NCBI RefSeq assembly: GCF_002943715.1
Contig: NZ_MQUA01000013.1
Location: forward strand, 1,047,001 to 1,111,000
Source of the DNA: Polaribacter filamentus
GTDB lineage: Bacteria > Bacteroidota > Bacteroidia > Flavobacteriales > Flavobacteriaceae
Length of the DNA: 64,000 bases
Direction of reading: 5' to 3'
The translations under genes and the position numbers were made by a program. Shown piece by piece: positions 35,529 through 45,697 of the stretch. Position 1 is the first letter of the stretch. Each line of letters starts with the position of its first letter. The notes beneath the pieces are model-generated. The model was given only the letters and a program-made list of their open reading frames with translations. It was not told the origin of the DNA and ran no database searches.

Positions 35529-36536
35529 ATGAATAAGACTTCCTTGCTAATCATTATAATATCTCTAGGTGTCGGGGTAATTATTGAAAATCAGTTTGAT
35601 ATATTACCAAATTTCCTGAACAAAGAAGACCAAAATGTTGAAATCAAAGAAGCTCCAAAATGGAGTGATGAATTTAATATTGTGGAAATTAAATCTCCCA
35701 TAGATGAAACGCTGCAATCCGCATATTTTTACAAAACTAAATCGCTTGACCCACAACCTTTAGTAGTTAGTCTTCACACATGGAGTGCCACTTACACTCA
35801 GTACGATTCAATAAATGATTTTTCATTTGAAAAGGACTACAACTATATCCATCCAAATTTTAGAGGTGCCAACAATACGAAAGATGCTTGTTGCGGTGAA
35901 ATGGTAATATCAGACATTGATGCGTCAATAGATTTTGCTATAGAAAATGCAAACGTAGATACATCAAGAATTTATGTAATTGGAATGAGTGGAGGCGGAT
36001 ATGCAACTTTAGCAATGTTTATGAAATCGAAACATAAAATTAAAAAATTCTCATCCTGGGTTCCTTTGGTGGATTTGATACAATGGCATGAAGAAACTAA
36101 AATCCTCAAACTTGAATATGCTCCTCAAATTCTTGCTTGCACCCAATCTGAAGGTGACGTTTTAAATGAGGAAATTGCGAAGCAGAAATCACCAATATTC
36201 TGGAAAACACCTATTGATAAGTTGAATTATTCAACATTAGAAATATCAACAGGAATATATGACGGCATGATTGGGAATGGTGTTATTCCTATTACCCATT
36301 CCATTAACTTCTATAATAAATTACTTAGGGATCTCAGTGTGCCTGATAGTACTAAGTATGTTTCAGATACCGAAAAATTAGCACTCCTTGAATTCAGAAA
36401 ACCGCTAGGTGAATTTGGACAAATTTCAGGAAGAGAAGTAATACTTCGTAAGGAAACGAATAATGTCAAACTAACATTATTCGAAGGAGGCCACGAAATA
36501 CTCAAAAAATACGCTTTTGAAGAATTAATAAAATAA
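35529..36536 (+). CDS. Prolyl-oligopeptidase-like esterase/peptidase
   Basis: 335 residues with an N-terminal hydrophobic anchor (TSLLIIIISLGVGVIIENQF). It has an alpha/beta hydrolase fold with VVSLHTWSATYTQ, DASIDFAIENANVD, nucleophile elbow GMSGGGYATLAMF and a C-terminal histidine in FEGGHEIL. This pattern fits secreted prolyl-oligopeptidase-type (S9) enzymes or carbohydrate esterases. It is a stand-alone gene next to a structured repeat and a decayed gene, so it may have arrived with them. Confidence 0.8.
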   Translation: MNKTSLLIIIISLGVGVIIENQFDILPNFLNKEDQNVEIKEAPKWSDEFNIVEIKSPIDETLQSAYFYKTKSLDPQPLVVSLHTWSATYTQYDSINDFSFEKDYNYIHPNFRGANNTKDACCGEMVISDIDASIDFAIENANVDTSRIYVIGMSGGGYATLAMFMKSKHKIKKFSSWVPLVDLIQWHEETKILKLEYAPQILACTQSEGDVLNEEIAKQKSPIFWKTPIDKLNYSTLEISTGIYDGMIGNGVIPITHSINFYNKLLRDLSVPDSTKYVSDTEKLALLEFRKPLGEFGQISGREVILRKETNNVKLTLFEGGHEILKKYAFEELIK

Positions 36537-36729
36537 CTACCACCAACAAAAGTTAAAATGTATTTTATCAAGGTCGTTGGCAACTATAAAAATTGAATCC
36601 AAGTTTTATAAAAGTAAATGCTCAAAATTTCATCCTTTCAAAAACAGAAATCTATGGCGATTCGTTGGATAACTAAAGGTTCTGTTCTTTTTTTTCATTA
36701 ATAGAAAACATTAAAATTCATCCATAATA
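36537..36729. other. Short gap before pepT
   Basis: AT-rich, no gene. It includes a CGTTGGCAAC-like word near 36571 but nothing I can assign. Confidence 0.4.
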
Positions 36730-37974
36730 ATGATTAATAAACAACACATTATAGCTCGTTTTATAAAATATGTAACCATTGATACGGAGTCAGATCCTAA
36801 CAACCCTACTTTTCCGAGTTCAAAAAAACAATGGAATTTAGCCAAAATCTTAGAAAAAGAACTCAATCAAATTGGGTTACAAGATGTTGAGTTGGATGAA
36901 AATTGTTACATCATGGCTACTTTACAAAGTAATTTGGACTATGAAGTGCCAACGATTGGCTTTATTTCACATATTGATACGAGTCCAGATTTTACAGGGA
37001 AAAATGTAAATCCTCAAATAATAGAAAATTATGACGGAAAAGACATCATTCTAAACAAAGAGAAAAACATTGTTTTATCTCCCAATTATTTCGAAGATTT
37101 ATTACAATATATAGGTCAGACAATTATTACCACAGACGGAACAACGCTTTTAGGCGCAGATGATAAAGCCGGGGTTACAGAAATTGTTTCGGCAATGGAA
37201 TATCTAATCAAAAACCCAACAATTAAACACGGTAAAATTAGAATTTGCTTTACACCTGATGAAGAAGTTGGCAAAGGTGCACATTTATTTAATGTAGAAA
37301 AGTTTGGCGCAAAATGGGCATACACCATGGATGGCAGTCAAATTGGGGAACTAGAATACGAGAATTTTAATGCCGCAAGCGCCAAAGTTACTATTACAGG
37401 TAAAATTGTACATCCTGGGTATGCAAAAGGAAAAATGATCAATTCCATGCTAATTGCAACTGAATTTATTGGAGCACTGCCTGCCAACGAAGTTCCAGAA
37501 AAAACGAGTGATTACCAAGGTTTTTTCCATTTACACGACATGAACGGAAATGTAGAGGAAACGATTTTAGAATATATTATTAGAGATCACGATTTAGATT
37601 TGTTTGAAAAAAGAAAATACTTAATGCAAAAGATTGCGTTTGATTTTAACGAACGTTTACAGCAAGATGTAATTAAGGTAGAAATAAAGAATCAATATTT
37701 TAATATGAAGGAAAAAGTGGCTCCTGTGATGCATATTGTAGCCCTTGTAGAAGAGGTAATGAAAGATATAGGCATTACACCGTTAATAAAACCAATTAGA
37801 GGCGGCACAGACGGCTCTCAGCTTTCTTACAAAGGGTTGCCGTGTCCTAATATTTTTGCTGGCGGACATAATTTTCACGGACGGTTTGAGTACGTTCCGG
37901 TTGAATCTATGATAAAAGCAATAGAAGTAATTATAGGAATTGCAAGCAAAGTTGCTAATAAATACAAGGTATAA
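36730..37974 (+). CDS. pepT: Peptidase T, tripeptide aminopeptidase
   Basis: 414 residues, family M20B. Metal ligands are in HIDTSPDFTGKN (His81), LLGADDKAGV (Asp near 141) and TPDEEVGKGA (Glu pair near 175), then MDGSQIGELEYENFNAAS. The C-terminal domain has RGGTDGSQLSYKGLPCPNIF and GGHNFHGRFEYVP. Length equals the family norm. It is a cytoplasmic dizinc enzyme that removes N-terminal residues from tripeptides. It converges on the acyltransferase gene. Confidence 0.95.
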   Translation: MINKQHIIARFIKYVTIDTESDPNNPTFPSSKKQWNLAKILEKELNQIGLQDVELDENCYIMATLQSNLDYEVPTIGFISHIDTSPDFTGKNVNPQIIENYDGKDIILNKEKNIVLSPNYFEDLLQYIGQTIITTDGTTLLGADDKAGVTEIVSAMEYLIKNPTIKHGKIRICFTPDEEVGKGAHLFNVEKFGAKWAYTMDGSQIGELEYENFNAASAKVTITGKIVHPGYAKGKMINSMLIATEFIGALPANEVPEKTSDYQGFFHLHDMNGNVEETILEYIIRDHDLDLFEKRKYLMQKIAFDFNERLQQDVIKVEIKNQYFNMKEKVAPVMHIVALVEEVMKDIGITPLIKPIRGGTDGSQLSYKGLPCPNIFAGGHNFHGRFEYVPVESMIKAIEVIIGIASKVANKYKV

Positions 37975-38002
37975 TGAAATTGAAAGAGATTTAAAACCCC
38001 TC

Positions 38003-38542
38003 TTAAAATTGATCTGGGTTTTTACCTTTAACATTGTGGTAAAAAGCATAAAAAACCTCAAAATCTTTTTCCTTATCATCTGTGGTATAATAAGGGTCAG
38101 AAAGTTGTACTTGTTTTTTCTCAAAATCTAAGGTTGCCATCACAATAGGCACATTGGCACCTTTGGCTATATAATAAAAACCAGTTTTCCATTTATCAAC
38201 CTTTTTGCGAGTTCCTTCTGGTGATAAACCCAGTCTAAATTCGTCTTTAGCATTAAAAATCTGAATTATGGCATCTACCAAATTATTGCTCTTACTCCTA
38301 TCAACTGGGGTGCCACCTAAAGCCTTAAAGAAAAATCCAAAAGGACCATTAAAAAGAGAATCTTTACCTATAAAATTCACCATAATTCCAGAACTCGTTC
38401 TTGCTAAAATAGCAATAGGAAAATCTTGCCAACTTGTGTGTGGAGCCGCAATAACAACATATTTTTTTATATCTTTATTGAAATCGCCATCTAGCTTCCA
38501 ACCTAAAATGGTGTATAATATAAATCTTGCAATTGCTTTCAT
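38003..38542 (-). CDS. 1-acyl-glycerol-phosphate acyltransferase-like protein
   Basis: 179 residues of the PlsC acyltransferase fold. The catalytic HX4D motif is HTSWQD in AAPHTSWQDFPIAIL. The second block is GGTPVDRSKSNN and the third LGLSPEGTRKK. It is shorter than PlsC (about 240 residues) and lacks an extended membrane region, fitting the small family of glycerol acyltransferases in Bacteroidetes. The acceptor is uncertain. It is divergent from rmuC with 41 bases between starts. Confidence 0.85.
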   Translation of the reverse strand: MKAIARFILYTILGWKLDGDFNKDIKKYVVIAAPHTSWQDFPIAILARTSSGIMVNFIGKDSLFNGPFGFFFKALGGTPVDRSKSNNLVDAIIQIFNAKDEFRLGLSPEGTRKKVDKWKTGFYYIAKGANVPIVMATLDFEKKQVQLSDPYYTTDDKEKDFEVFYAFYHNVKGKNPDQF

Positions 38543-38583
38543 TGTCTGTTTTAAAAGTGATAAATTTAAGCACTTAATTTGAT

Positions 38584-39924
38584 ATGATGAACAATTTGAT
38601 TATTTACTTGTTAATTGCACTGATATTTAGCTTTGTAGGATTTCTTATTGGCAATCTTTTAACCAAATTAAATTTAGAAAGAGAGAAAACCACTGTAGAA
38701 AAAGAGAAATCTACACTAGAAGAACGCGTTGCTTTATTGCTGCAATCTAAAGATATGGTTGAAGATAATTATATAGAACTTCAAAAGGAGTTGAAAAACA
38801 ATCAGCAAGAAAAAGAACAATTAATTACGATAAGTTCTAGGCAAGAATCAGAAAATAAAAATTTACAACTAAAGTTGGATGAACATAAAGCGGAAGTAGA
38901 GAAATTACAGGAAAAGTTTACAAATGATTTTGAAGTGCTCGCCAACAAAATTTTAGAAGAAAAATCAACTAAATTTACAGAACAAAACAAACAAAACTTA
39001 AAAATAATTTTAAATCCGCTTCAAGAAAAAATAAAAATTTTTGAAGACAAAGTAGATAAAACTCATAAAGAAAGTATCGATTATCATGCCGCTTTACGTC
39101 AGCAAATTATAGGTTTAAAAGAGATGAATTTGCAAATGAGCAAGGAAACCATTAACCTCACAAAAGCATTAAAAGGTGATAATAAAACACAAGGGAATTG
39201 GGGCGAATTAGTTCTAGAAAGAGTTTTAGAAAAATCTGGTTTAGAGAAAAATAGAGAGTATTATGTGCAGCAAAGCTTCACTAGTGATGATGGCAAAAGA
39301 ATTTTACCAGATGTTGTTATTCATTTGCCAGATGATAAAAAAATGATTGTAGATTCTAAAGTTTCTTTAACCGCTTATGAGCAATATGTAAATGCAGATG
39401 ATGAAACTTTAAAAGCACAATTTTTAAAGGAACATGTTGTTTCTTTGAAACGACATGTAGATCAATTATCAGAAAAGAAATATGAAGATATTTACAAAAT
39501 AGAATCGCCAGATTTTGTATTGCTTTTTATTCCTATTGAACCCGCTTTTGCAGTTGCAATTAATGCTGATAATCATTTATACAACAAAGCTTTCGAAAAA
39601 AATATTGTTATTGTCACGCCAACGACTTTATTAGCAACTTTACGCACTATCGATTCTATGTGGAATAACGAAAAGCAGCAAAAGAATGCGATTGAAATAG
39701 CAAGACAAGCCGGAGCTTTATATGATAAATTTCAAAGTCTTTTAAGTGATTTAATTAGTATTGGTAAAAGAATTGATGAAAGTAAAAAAGAATATTCAAA
39801 TGCGATGAATAAACTTTTTGACGGAAGAGGAAATCTAATTAGTAGTGTTGAAAAATTAAAAAAAATGGGTGCCAAAGCGAAAAAAGCAATTCCTGAAAAT
39901 ATTATTAAAAGAGCGAGCGAATAA
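38584..39924 (+). CDS. rmuC: DNA recombination protein RmuC
   Basis: 446 residues. An N-terminal membrane segment (IYLLIALIFSFVGFLIGNLL) is followed by a long coiled coil (residues 30-170) and the RmuC nuclease-like domain: KGDNKTQGNWGELVLERVLE, VVIHLPDDKKMIVDSKVSLT, VLLFIPIEPAFAVA. RmuC restrains inversions at short inverted repeats, which is of note in a genome carrying several palindromic repeat families. It is a lone gene. Confidence 0.93.
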   Translation: MMNNLIIYLLIALIFSFVGFLIGNLLTKLNLEREKTTVEKEKSTLEERVALLLQSKDMVEDNYIELQKELKNNQQEKEQLITISSRQESENKNLQLKLDEHKAEVEKLQEKFTNDFEVLANKILEEKSTKFTEQNKQNLKIILNPLQEKIKIFEDKVDKTHKESIDYHAALRQQIIGLKEMNLQMSKETINLTKALKGDNKTQGNWGELVLERVLEKSGLEKNREYYVQQSFTSDDGKRILPDVVIHLPDDKKMIVDSKVSLTAYEQYVNADDETLKAQFLKEHVVSLKRHVDQLSEKKYEDIYKIESPDFVLLFIPIEPAFAVAINADNHLYNKAFEKNIVIVTPTTLLATLRTIDSMWNNEKQQKNAIEIARQAGALYDKFQSLLSDLISIGKRIDESKKEYSNAMNKLFDGRGNLISSVEKLKKMGAKAKKAIPENIIKRASE

Positions 39925-40591
39925 TACGGATATAATCACTCGACTTTCTTGTACCAATCCAATTAGCACCTTTTTTAGTATAATAAGTCGTTCGGTCAAA
40001 TTCATTAGTGCAGTTTCTATGATTTTCTTTTAGCTTTCTCTAATACCATTTTTAACTTGATTTATGCTCTTTTAATGGGGTAGAAGAATTTTCTTCTAAT
40101 TCGAAATCTTCATTGGTAAAATAATTTTTTTTCCAAAGCATAAATCCAATCCAAATTGTATAACTCTTTTTTTAGTTTTCCATGATTCTGAGTAGACCTT
40201 TTTCCTTGTTTTTCTGGACGGTAAAAAGTAATATTATAAAAGTTTAAAAAATATCTGTTATATAAACAACTTGGCAATTTTCTATAGTAGATTAATCCAC
40301 CCAAATGGCCAAATAATAAGATTTGTTTATAGTTATTAATTGCTTTTACCAACTTTTAAAACTTTCAACCAAACCTTCTGTAATAGCTCTTCGTAGTTTT
40401 TTTTTGGAACTGGAATTGCAGCACCAGAATTAGAAATATCACCAAAAGGTCTTACCCGTACTTTCTCTTAGTTTCTTTGAGACGCTAGTAAATTTTTCTA
40501 ATCTTGTTTATTTAATGATTGAAGCTCGCCTATATGGGCTTGCGCTCTTGCGCCTGCACCTGAAAGAACTAAATCGATTGTATTTCTATTA
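39925..40591 (-). pseudogene. Decayed coding remnants, minus strand
   Basis: No intact gene, but several minus-strand stretches look like former protein. They include AHIGELQ preceded by LVLSGAGARAQ (patatin-like, near 40490-40580), IPVPKKNYEELLQKV (acyltransferase-like, near 40390-40430), a frame of about 80 residues with FYRPEKQGKRSTQNHGKLKK (40110-40352), and TYYTKKGANWIGTRKSSDYI (near 39930-40000). They belong to at least two different former genes. Identification is uncertain. Confidence 0.45.
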
Positions 40592-40917
40592 TTATTTTGT
40601 ACTTAGTTGTTTCATGATATCTTTCATCATCTCTATCTGAACCTTTTGAATGTTTAACAGTTCTTGTTGCTGATGAATAATTAAATGATCTATTTATTCG
40701 TGAAGCATCCTTATTTCTAATTCCGATTTAAGGTTCACTATATAATCTTGCTTTGCGCGATCTCTGTCTTTTTCTTCTTGTCTGCCTTGGCTCATCATAA
40801 TAAAAGGCGCTTGCAACGCGGCTAAACAAGACAGAATAAGGTTTAATAAGATAAAAGGATACGTATCAAAACCTTTGTTTATCAAAAAAATGTTTAAAAA
40901 TATCCAAATAAAAATAA

Positions 40918-41874
40918 TTGAGTTAGTCATTTAATTTCCGTATATTATAACCTTTAAAACAAGAGATATGGAACAATTTGAAGGTCAAGATATACTAAAC
41001 TTTATAAAAGAATTACCAAATGATGCTGCGTGTAAAGCGTATTTAGCCAAAATAAAATGGCAAGATGGATTTACTTGTATGAAATGTGGTCATACCAAAG
41101 GCTGTGAAAAAGTAGATTATAGATACCATTGTTATAACTGTCAACACGTAGAAAGCGCCACTGCAAACACCTTATTTCATAAAGTTAAATTTGGATTGCA
41201 AAAAGCCTTTTGTGTGGTTTTTGAAATGAGTACAAGTAGTAAAAGTATTTCAAGTATTCAAATGGGAAAACGTTTTAGCATTCGCCAAGGAACAGCGTGG
41301 TATTTCATGCAAAAAGTGCGTAAAGCAATGAAAAGCAGTCAAAAATATCCTTTAGAGAAATTAATCCATGTTGATGAATTTACTGTTGGAGGGAAAGAAG
41401 AAGGCAAACAAGGAAGAAGTTATGATACGAAAAAGAAAAAGGCTGTTATCGCAGTAGAATTAACAGATGGCAATAAAGTTAAAAGAGTTTATATCAGATC
41501 CATCAAAGACTATTCTGCAAAATCATTAACCCCGATATTTGAAGAGCATATAAGTACATCTGCTAAAATAGTAACTGATAAATGGAGAGGTTACCAACCT
41601 TTAAAAGAGATGTATGACATTGACCAAATATATAGTAATAATGGTGCTAATTTCAAACAATTACACATTGTGATTATGCAAGTTAAGTCATGGTTGAGAG
41701 CAATACCAACCCATGTAAGTAAATGGCATATTCAAGCATACTTTGATGAGTTTTGTTTTAGAATTAATCGATCTCAATTTAAAACCAGCATATTTCATAA
41801 AACGATTAATAGAATGGTAGAAAGTAAACCAATATATCAAAATCAAATAAAACAGACGCTAAGCGTATAACTCA
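40918..41874 (+). mobile_element. IS1595-family insertion sequence, 957 bp
   Basis: The element is bounded by short inverted ends: (T)TGAGTTA at 40918-40925 and TAACTCA at 41868-41874. It is flanked by an 8-base direct repeat AAAAATAA at 40910-40917 and 41875-41882. Eight-base duplications and an IS1595-type transposase agree. The two host-gene halves on each side confirm the boundaries. The transposase stop codon lies inside the right inverted end. Confidence 0.85.
40968..41870 (+). CDS. IS1595 family transposase
   Basis: 300 residues. The N-terminal zinc ribbon is CMKCGH...YRYHCYNCQH (cysteines near residues 38, 41, 59, 62). The ISXO2-like DDE domain follows: LIHVDEFTVGGKEEGKQG gives the first Asp, AKIVTDKWRGYQPL the second, and HVSKWHIQAYFDEFCFRIN lies near the third acidic residue. 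The length is normal and no lesion is seen, so the enzyme may still be active. Confidence 0.93.
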   Translation: MEQFEGQDILNFIKELPNDAACKAYLAKIKWQDGFTCMKCGHTKGCEKVDYRYHCYNCQHVESATANTLFHKVKFGLQKAFCVVFEMSTSSKSISSIQMGKRFSIRQGTAWYFMQKVRKAMKSSQKYPLEKLIHVDEFTVGGKEEGKQGRSYDTKKKKAVIAVELTDGNKVKRVYIRSIKDYSAKSLTPIFEEHISTSAKIVTDKWRGYQPLKEMYDIDQIYSNNGANFKQLHIVIMQVKSWLRAIPTHVSKWHIQAYFDEFCFRINRSQFKTSIFHKTINRMVESKPIYQNQIKQTLSV

Positions 41875-42326
41875 AAAAATAAATACTCCGAACATCATAA
41901 TAAATTTCCAACGCCCACCAAAAGACGTAATTTTATCTGCTAAACGCTGTCCTAAAGTAAATTTAGAATTCTCTGATTTTGTATTAATTTCAGCAGAAAG
42001 TGTTTCTTGATTATAAGAGTTATTAGCACGTCTTCTTTTAAGTTACTTAACTCCCCTACTTCATTCAATAAATACAGGGCAATGTATTTCTGACGGTATT
42101 GATTTAACTCAGAAATAGAAATGACAGTTTTTAAATTAAAATTAGGAAATTCGCTTAGAATAAGATCAAATATTGATTTCCTAATGCTTTTACCTAGTAC
42201 TTTTTCTGATTCCTACTATTCTCTGTTTGATATAGAACTGATAAATGTTTTCATGTAAAAACGGAGCTAAATAATTCACTTTAAATTTAGGTATACAATT
42301 AATGATAGCATAATTTATAATTATCT

Positions 42327-42920
42327 TTGTTATCTAATTTTAAAATGATGAAGAAGAAACTAAACCAGTTAGCTGCTACCGCAATTTGTGGCAATGATAT
42401 TAGTTCTTCTTGCTTGTATGTTTCTGCTTTAGCCATTGTTTATGCAGTACAATATGCTTGGATTTCTTTATTATCGGTTTCTTTTATCTTATTTTTATTT
42501 AGAAAAATTTACGGAGAAGTGTTGAGTGCTTTGCCTTTAAATGGGGGTGCTTATAATGCGCTGTTAAATACTACTAAAAAATTTACCGCCTCTTTTGCCG
42601 CATCACTAACTGGTTTATCTTACGTGGCAACGGCGGTAATATCTACCAGTGAGGCTATAAAATACCTAAGCAGTTCATGGGTAGTAATTCCGATAATTTT
42701 TATATTTATTTTTCATTTAACCTCTTTAGTTATTTTATGCTTATTTTGTATTTACTTTATTTTCAATAACGGACTCGAAGTCCTAATTACAAACTTTAAA
42801 ACCCCTACAAATGGCAGTATTACAAATGCATTGTTTTTTGGTTTTGCGCTGGCGACACCAAGCATCAAAGGATTTAAAAGTTCTGCCAATTATGTAGAAG
42901 AGCAAGAGAAGTTCTTTTAA
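42327..42920 (+). pseudogene. APC family permease remnant
   Basis: 197 residues, whereas APC amino-acid permeases have 450-600. The first part matches helices 1-3 (LAATAICGNDISSSCLYVSA; PLNGGAYNALLNTTKKFTAS). It then jumps to later helices (IFIFHLTSLVILCLFCIYFI; GSITNALFFGFALATPSIKG) and stops at NYVEEQEKFF. This implies an internal deletion and loss of the C-terminal half. It is unlikely to transport. Translation probably starts at the MMKKKL methionines (42345 or 42348). Confidence 0.72.
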
Positions 42921-42932
42921 TTATTTAATTTT

Positions 42933-43853
42933 ATGAAATATTTAAAAAATAAAAGGCAATTAAAGGTCCTATTTTTACTGATTTTAATCTTCAATTGTCA
43001 ATTCATAATTTCTCAAACTAGATATGTGGATGCTGTATTTGATACAGTAAGTTCAAAAACATATACGTTTGCCATAAAAAAAATAGACAGTTTAAAATTA
43101 GATCTGTATCAACCAATTAATGATGATTTTAAAAAAAGACCTTTATTTATTATCATTCATGGAGGAGGATTTAAAACAGGAGCCAGAAATGATAAATCCC
43201 TTATATCATTGGCTAATGGAATTGCAAAAAAAGGATTTGTGGTGGCATCTGTAGATTATAGACTTTTAGATAAAAAGACAATTTTTAACTGTAATTTACC
43301 TTTTAATGAAGCTTTAAAAATATACTCAAATGCAGAAGAAGACGTATTGGAGGCAATATCCTATATTTTAAGGGGTAACTTTAAAATTGATCCTAAAAAA
43401 ATTATTTTATTTGGCACAAGTGCAGGCGCAGAAACATTGCTAAATATCGCCTACAACAAACAGTTATTAGGCAAACGCTCTAAAAGGTATAAAAACATTT
43501 CTATTGCTGGAATAATTTCCATTTCAGGTGCTATTTTAAATAGTACTTTAATAAACAAATCAAATGCAGTACCTGGTGTGTTTTATCACGGAACAGAAGA
43601 TAAAGTTATACCTTATTATCAGGGAGCACATCGCTCTTGCTCTCCATTAGATAAGGGATATTTTGTAATGGATGGTTCTAAAAATATAGTTGAAAAACTA
43701 GAAAGTCTTCACAAAAGTTTTATGTTTTATGGATATAAAAATAAAGGTCATAATATTTTAAATCTACCTTCAGAAGATTTTAAAGAGGCTTTTATTTTTA
43801 TCAGAAAAGTAATTTTTGATGGCTCTTTTTATCAAATGAGTGTAGTAAAATAG
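42933..43853 (+). CDS. Secreted alpha/beta hydrolase (carboxylesterase-like)
   Basis: 306 residues with a signal peptide (LFLLILIFNCQFIISQTR). The oxyanion motif HGGGFKTG is of the hormone-sensitive-lipase type, followed by SVDYRLLDK and the nucleophile elbow GTSAGAETLL. An acidic residue lies in YHGTEDKVIPYY and a histidine in KNKGHNIL. It is predicted to be a lipase/esterase acting outside the cytoplasm. It is intact although both neighbours are decayed. Confidence 0.82.
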   Translation: MKYLKNKRQLKVLFLLILIFNCQFIISQTRYVDAVFDTVSSKTYTFAIKKIDSLKLDLYQPINDDFKKRPLFIIIHGGGFKTGARNDKSLISLANGIAKKGFVVASVDYRLLDKKTIFNCNLPFNEALKIYSNAEEDVLEAISYILRGNFKIDPKKIILFGTSAGAETLLNIAYNKQLLGKRSKRYKNISIAGIISISGAILNSTLINKSNAVPGVFYHGTEDKVIPYYQGAHRSCSPLDKGYFVMDGSKNIVEKLESLHKSFMFYGYKNKGHNILNLPSEDFKEAFIFIRKVIFDGSFYQMSVVK

Positions 43854-43872
43854 TTCTCTTAATTCTTCTTAA

Positions 43873-44055
43873 TTATTTTATTTTATGCGGATCCTTCTCT
43901 ACATAAAAATAAATAGTATCATCTAAAATAGTAGAAAAACTGCCAATTTGATTACAACCCAAATACTTCATAAAATCTATAAACCTGGAATTATAAATGA
44001 TAACGACTAAAATTATGCGTCCAAAAAGATCCCTTAAAAAGTAAAAAATCAACAA
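43873..44055 (-). other. Short unrecognised fragment
   Basis: A 60-residue minus-strand frame (NSRFIDFMKYLGCNQIGSFS; ILDDTIYFYVEKDPHKIK) just downstream of the NADH dehydrogenase remnant. It reads like the C-terminal end of a larger protein, perhaps an acetyltransferase, but I cannot name it. Confidence 0.3.
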
Positions 44056-44068
44056 ATAGTATCAGTAT

Positions 44069-45299
44069 TTATTTTCTATTATAAGGTCTTATAATTAATC
44101 CTAAAGGCCTACCATATATAAAATAATTATTCATCCAATCTAAAAAAACAATCGCTTTATTTCTAAAACCTATCAATGACATAGTGTGAATAAACATCCA
44201 AACTAACCATGCAAAAGTCCCTTGAAATTACCAATTCGTCAGGTTCACAACCGGCTTTCTTCGGTCTGTTGTTGCCATTGTACCTTTGTCTTTATATGCA
44301 AAAGATTGTAATGCTTTTTCTTTTATTAGATTGATACTATTATTTGGTAACTGTTTTCCATATTGCTGTTCAACGGTCGCTAACATTGGAAATCCTTTTG
44401 GGTTTTCTTTTGAAATATAACTCGCCACATCCCTAATTGCAAAAATTGAACGGGTATTTAAAACCTGATTAAACTCATTAATAACAATTCTATTACCAAC
44501 AAAAGTCTCTTCTGTCAATCCATTAATTGGGTTTCCTTTGACGCCTGCCGTCCAAATTACAGTGTCTGTTTTAAAGGGTGTTTCATCCGCGAGTGTTAAA
44601 TAAGTTTCGTCATAACTTACAACTTTTACGTTTAGATTTACATTAATTTCTTATTCATTTAGGTACTCATAACTTTTAAGAGAAGCATTTTCAGAAGTTA
44701 CTGATGATACTTTTGGTGAAGCTTCATCTAAATTAATTTCCATTTTTGAAATATCTAAAACGGAAAATCTTTAGGAATTATGAGGCGTTTCATTTCTGCG
44801 AGTGCCTCTGCTAATTCAATTCCTGCTTGTCCTAAAGCAACTATGGCAATGTTCAATATTTCTTCAAGAGATTGGTCCTTTTGGTTAATTAATGCCTTTT
44901 CTAAATTTTAAAAAATAAAACTCTTAAGATTTAAAGCATCCAAAATTGATTTTAAAATTAAAATAATTAGTTTCACTACCTGTGGCAATGATTAAATAAT
45001 CAAATGGAAATACACCTATTGAAGTTTTCTATTTCGTTCTCAACGGTATTTAAAGCATTCATTTTGGCCATTCTAAAAGTTACATTTTTATAACCTTTAA
45101 AAATTCATCTTATTGGGTATGCAATGCTATCCGGTTCTAAACCACCTGTAGCAATTTGATACATTAACGGTTGAAAATTATAATAGTTATTTTGATCCAT
45201 TAAAAGAACATCTGCATTTTAGTCCTTTAGTGCTTTTGCTAGCGATAAGCTGCCAAACCCGGCGCCAATAATAATTATTTTTGGTATATTAATTTTCAT
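44069..45299 (-). pseudogene. Type II NADH dehydrogenase pseudogene
   Basis: Start ATG at 45299 with IPKIIIIGAGFGSLSLAKAL (FAD-binding GxGxxS form), then an in-frame TAG ([11 protein letters not shown]), [20 protein letters not shown], further stops and frameshifts. A clean stretch follows (44228-44518) with NRIVINEFNQVLNTRSIFAI and DVASYISKENPKG. After another stop comes GTFAWLVWMFIHTMSLIGF and a closing RPLGLIIRPYNRK. These landmarks are of the NDH-2 flavoprotein family. At least five lesions make it non-functional. Confidence 0.82.
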
Positions 45300-45620
45300 C
45301 TTCGTTTATGTGTAAAATGTGTAATAATCTTTGGGCAATGGGCTCAAAAATAACGGCTACTGTGCTTAAAAAAGCAATTCCGCTAAATACCGCATAAAAT
45401 GAAGCGAATAGTTTCACGCTATCTGAAGGCATTTCATCTACTGGACCCAATCCTGTTAAAATTAAAGAGGCATTGTAAAAGGAATAAATCCATGAAATAT
45501 TAGCAAAGTAATTGCAGTCAATGGACCATATAGCTCAGAAAATGCAATTAGTAAGCTTGAAAAGAGAAAGGACTTTATCAATCTTACCATAAACTTATTA
45601 AATGGTAAAACTTGATGTGT
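45289..45620 (-). pseudogene. Small channel-like membrane protein remnant
   Basis: The C-terminal frame is open and reads ANISWIYSFYNASLILTGLG, PVDEMPSDSVKLFASFYAVF, SGIAFLSTVAVIFEPIAQRL, then LHILHINEDEN and a stop that overlaps the start of the NADH dehydrogenase remnant. The segment WIDAFYNASLILTGMGPV in homologues resembles a two-helix potassium-channel pore region. The N-terminal part is in another frame (MVRLIKSFLFSSLLIAFSEL). It was probably co-transcribed with the NADH dehydrogenase before both decayed. Confidence 0.55.
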
Positions 45621-45697
45621 ATTGTGTTCAAAAAGATGCTTTATTTTTTAAGATTTTATAACCAAGATATAGATGCTGTAAAATGAATTCGTAATTT

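Larger units (their letters stand above)
40592..42254 (-). pseudogene. DUF1003 gene split by an insertion sequence
   Basis: The N-terminal half lies at 41875-42254 (KYIALYLLNEVGELSNLKED; after a frameshift NSYNQETLSAEINTKSENSK; GQRLADKITSFGGRWKFIM) and the C-terminal half at 40592-40917 (IIFIWIFLNIFLINKG; YPFILLNLILSCLAALQAPF; MSQGRQEEKDRDRAKQDY; a TAA at 40694-40696; then IDHLIIHQQQELLNIQK). Together they make one DUF1003 membrane protein. An IS (40918-41874) interrupts it in the first membrane helix. The nonsense codon and frameshift show decay after the insertion. Confidence 0.82.

Noticed and set aside
38003..38131. Small plus-strand frame after pepT (37940-38131)
   Set aside because: It overlaps the end of pepT and the acyltransferase gene and shows no protein pattern.
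42933..43853. Esterase as part of the decayed block
   Set aside because: Although it lies among pseudogenes, signal peptide, oxyanion motif and nucleophile elbow are all intact with no lesion, so I list it as a functional gene.
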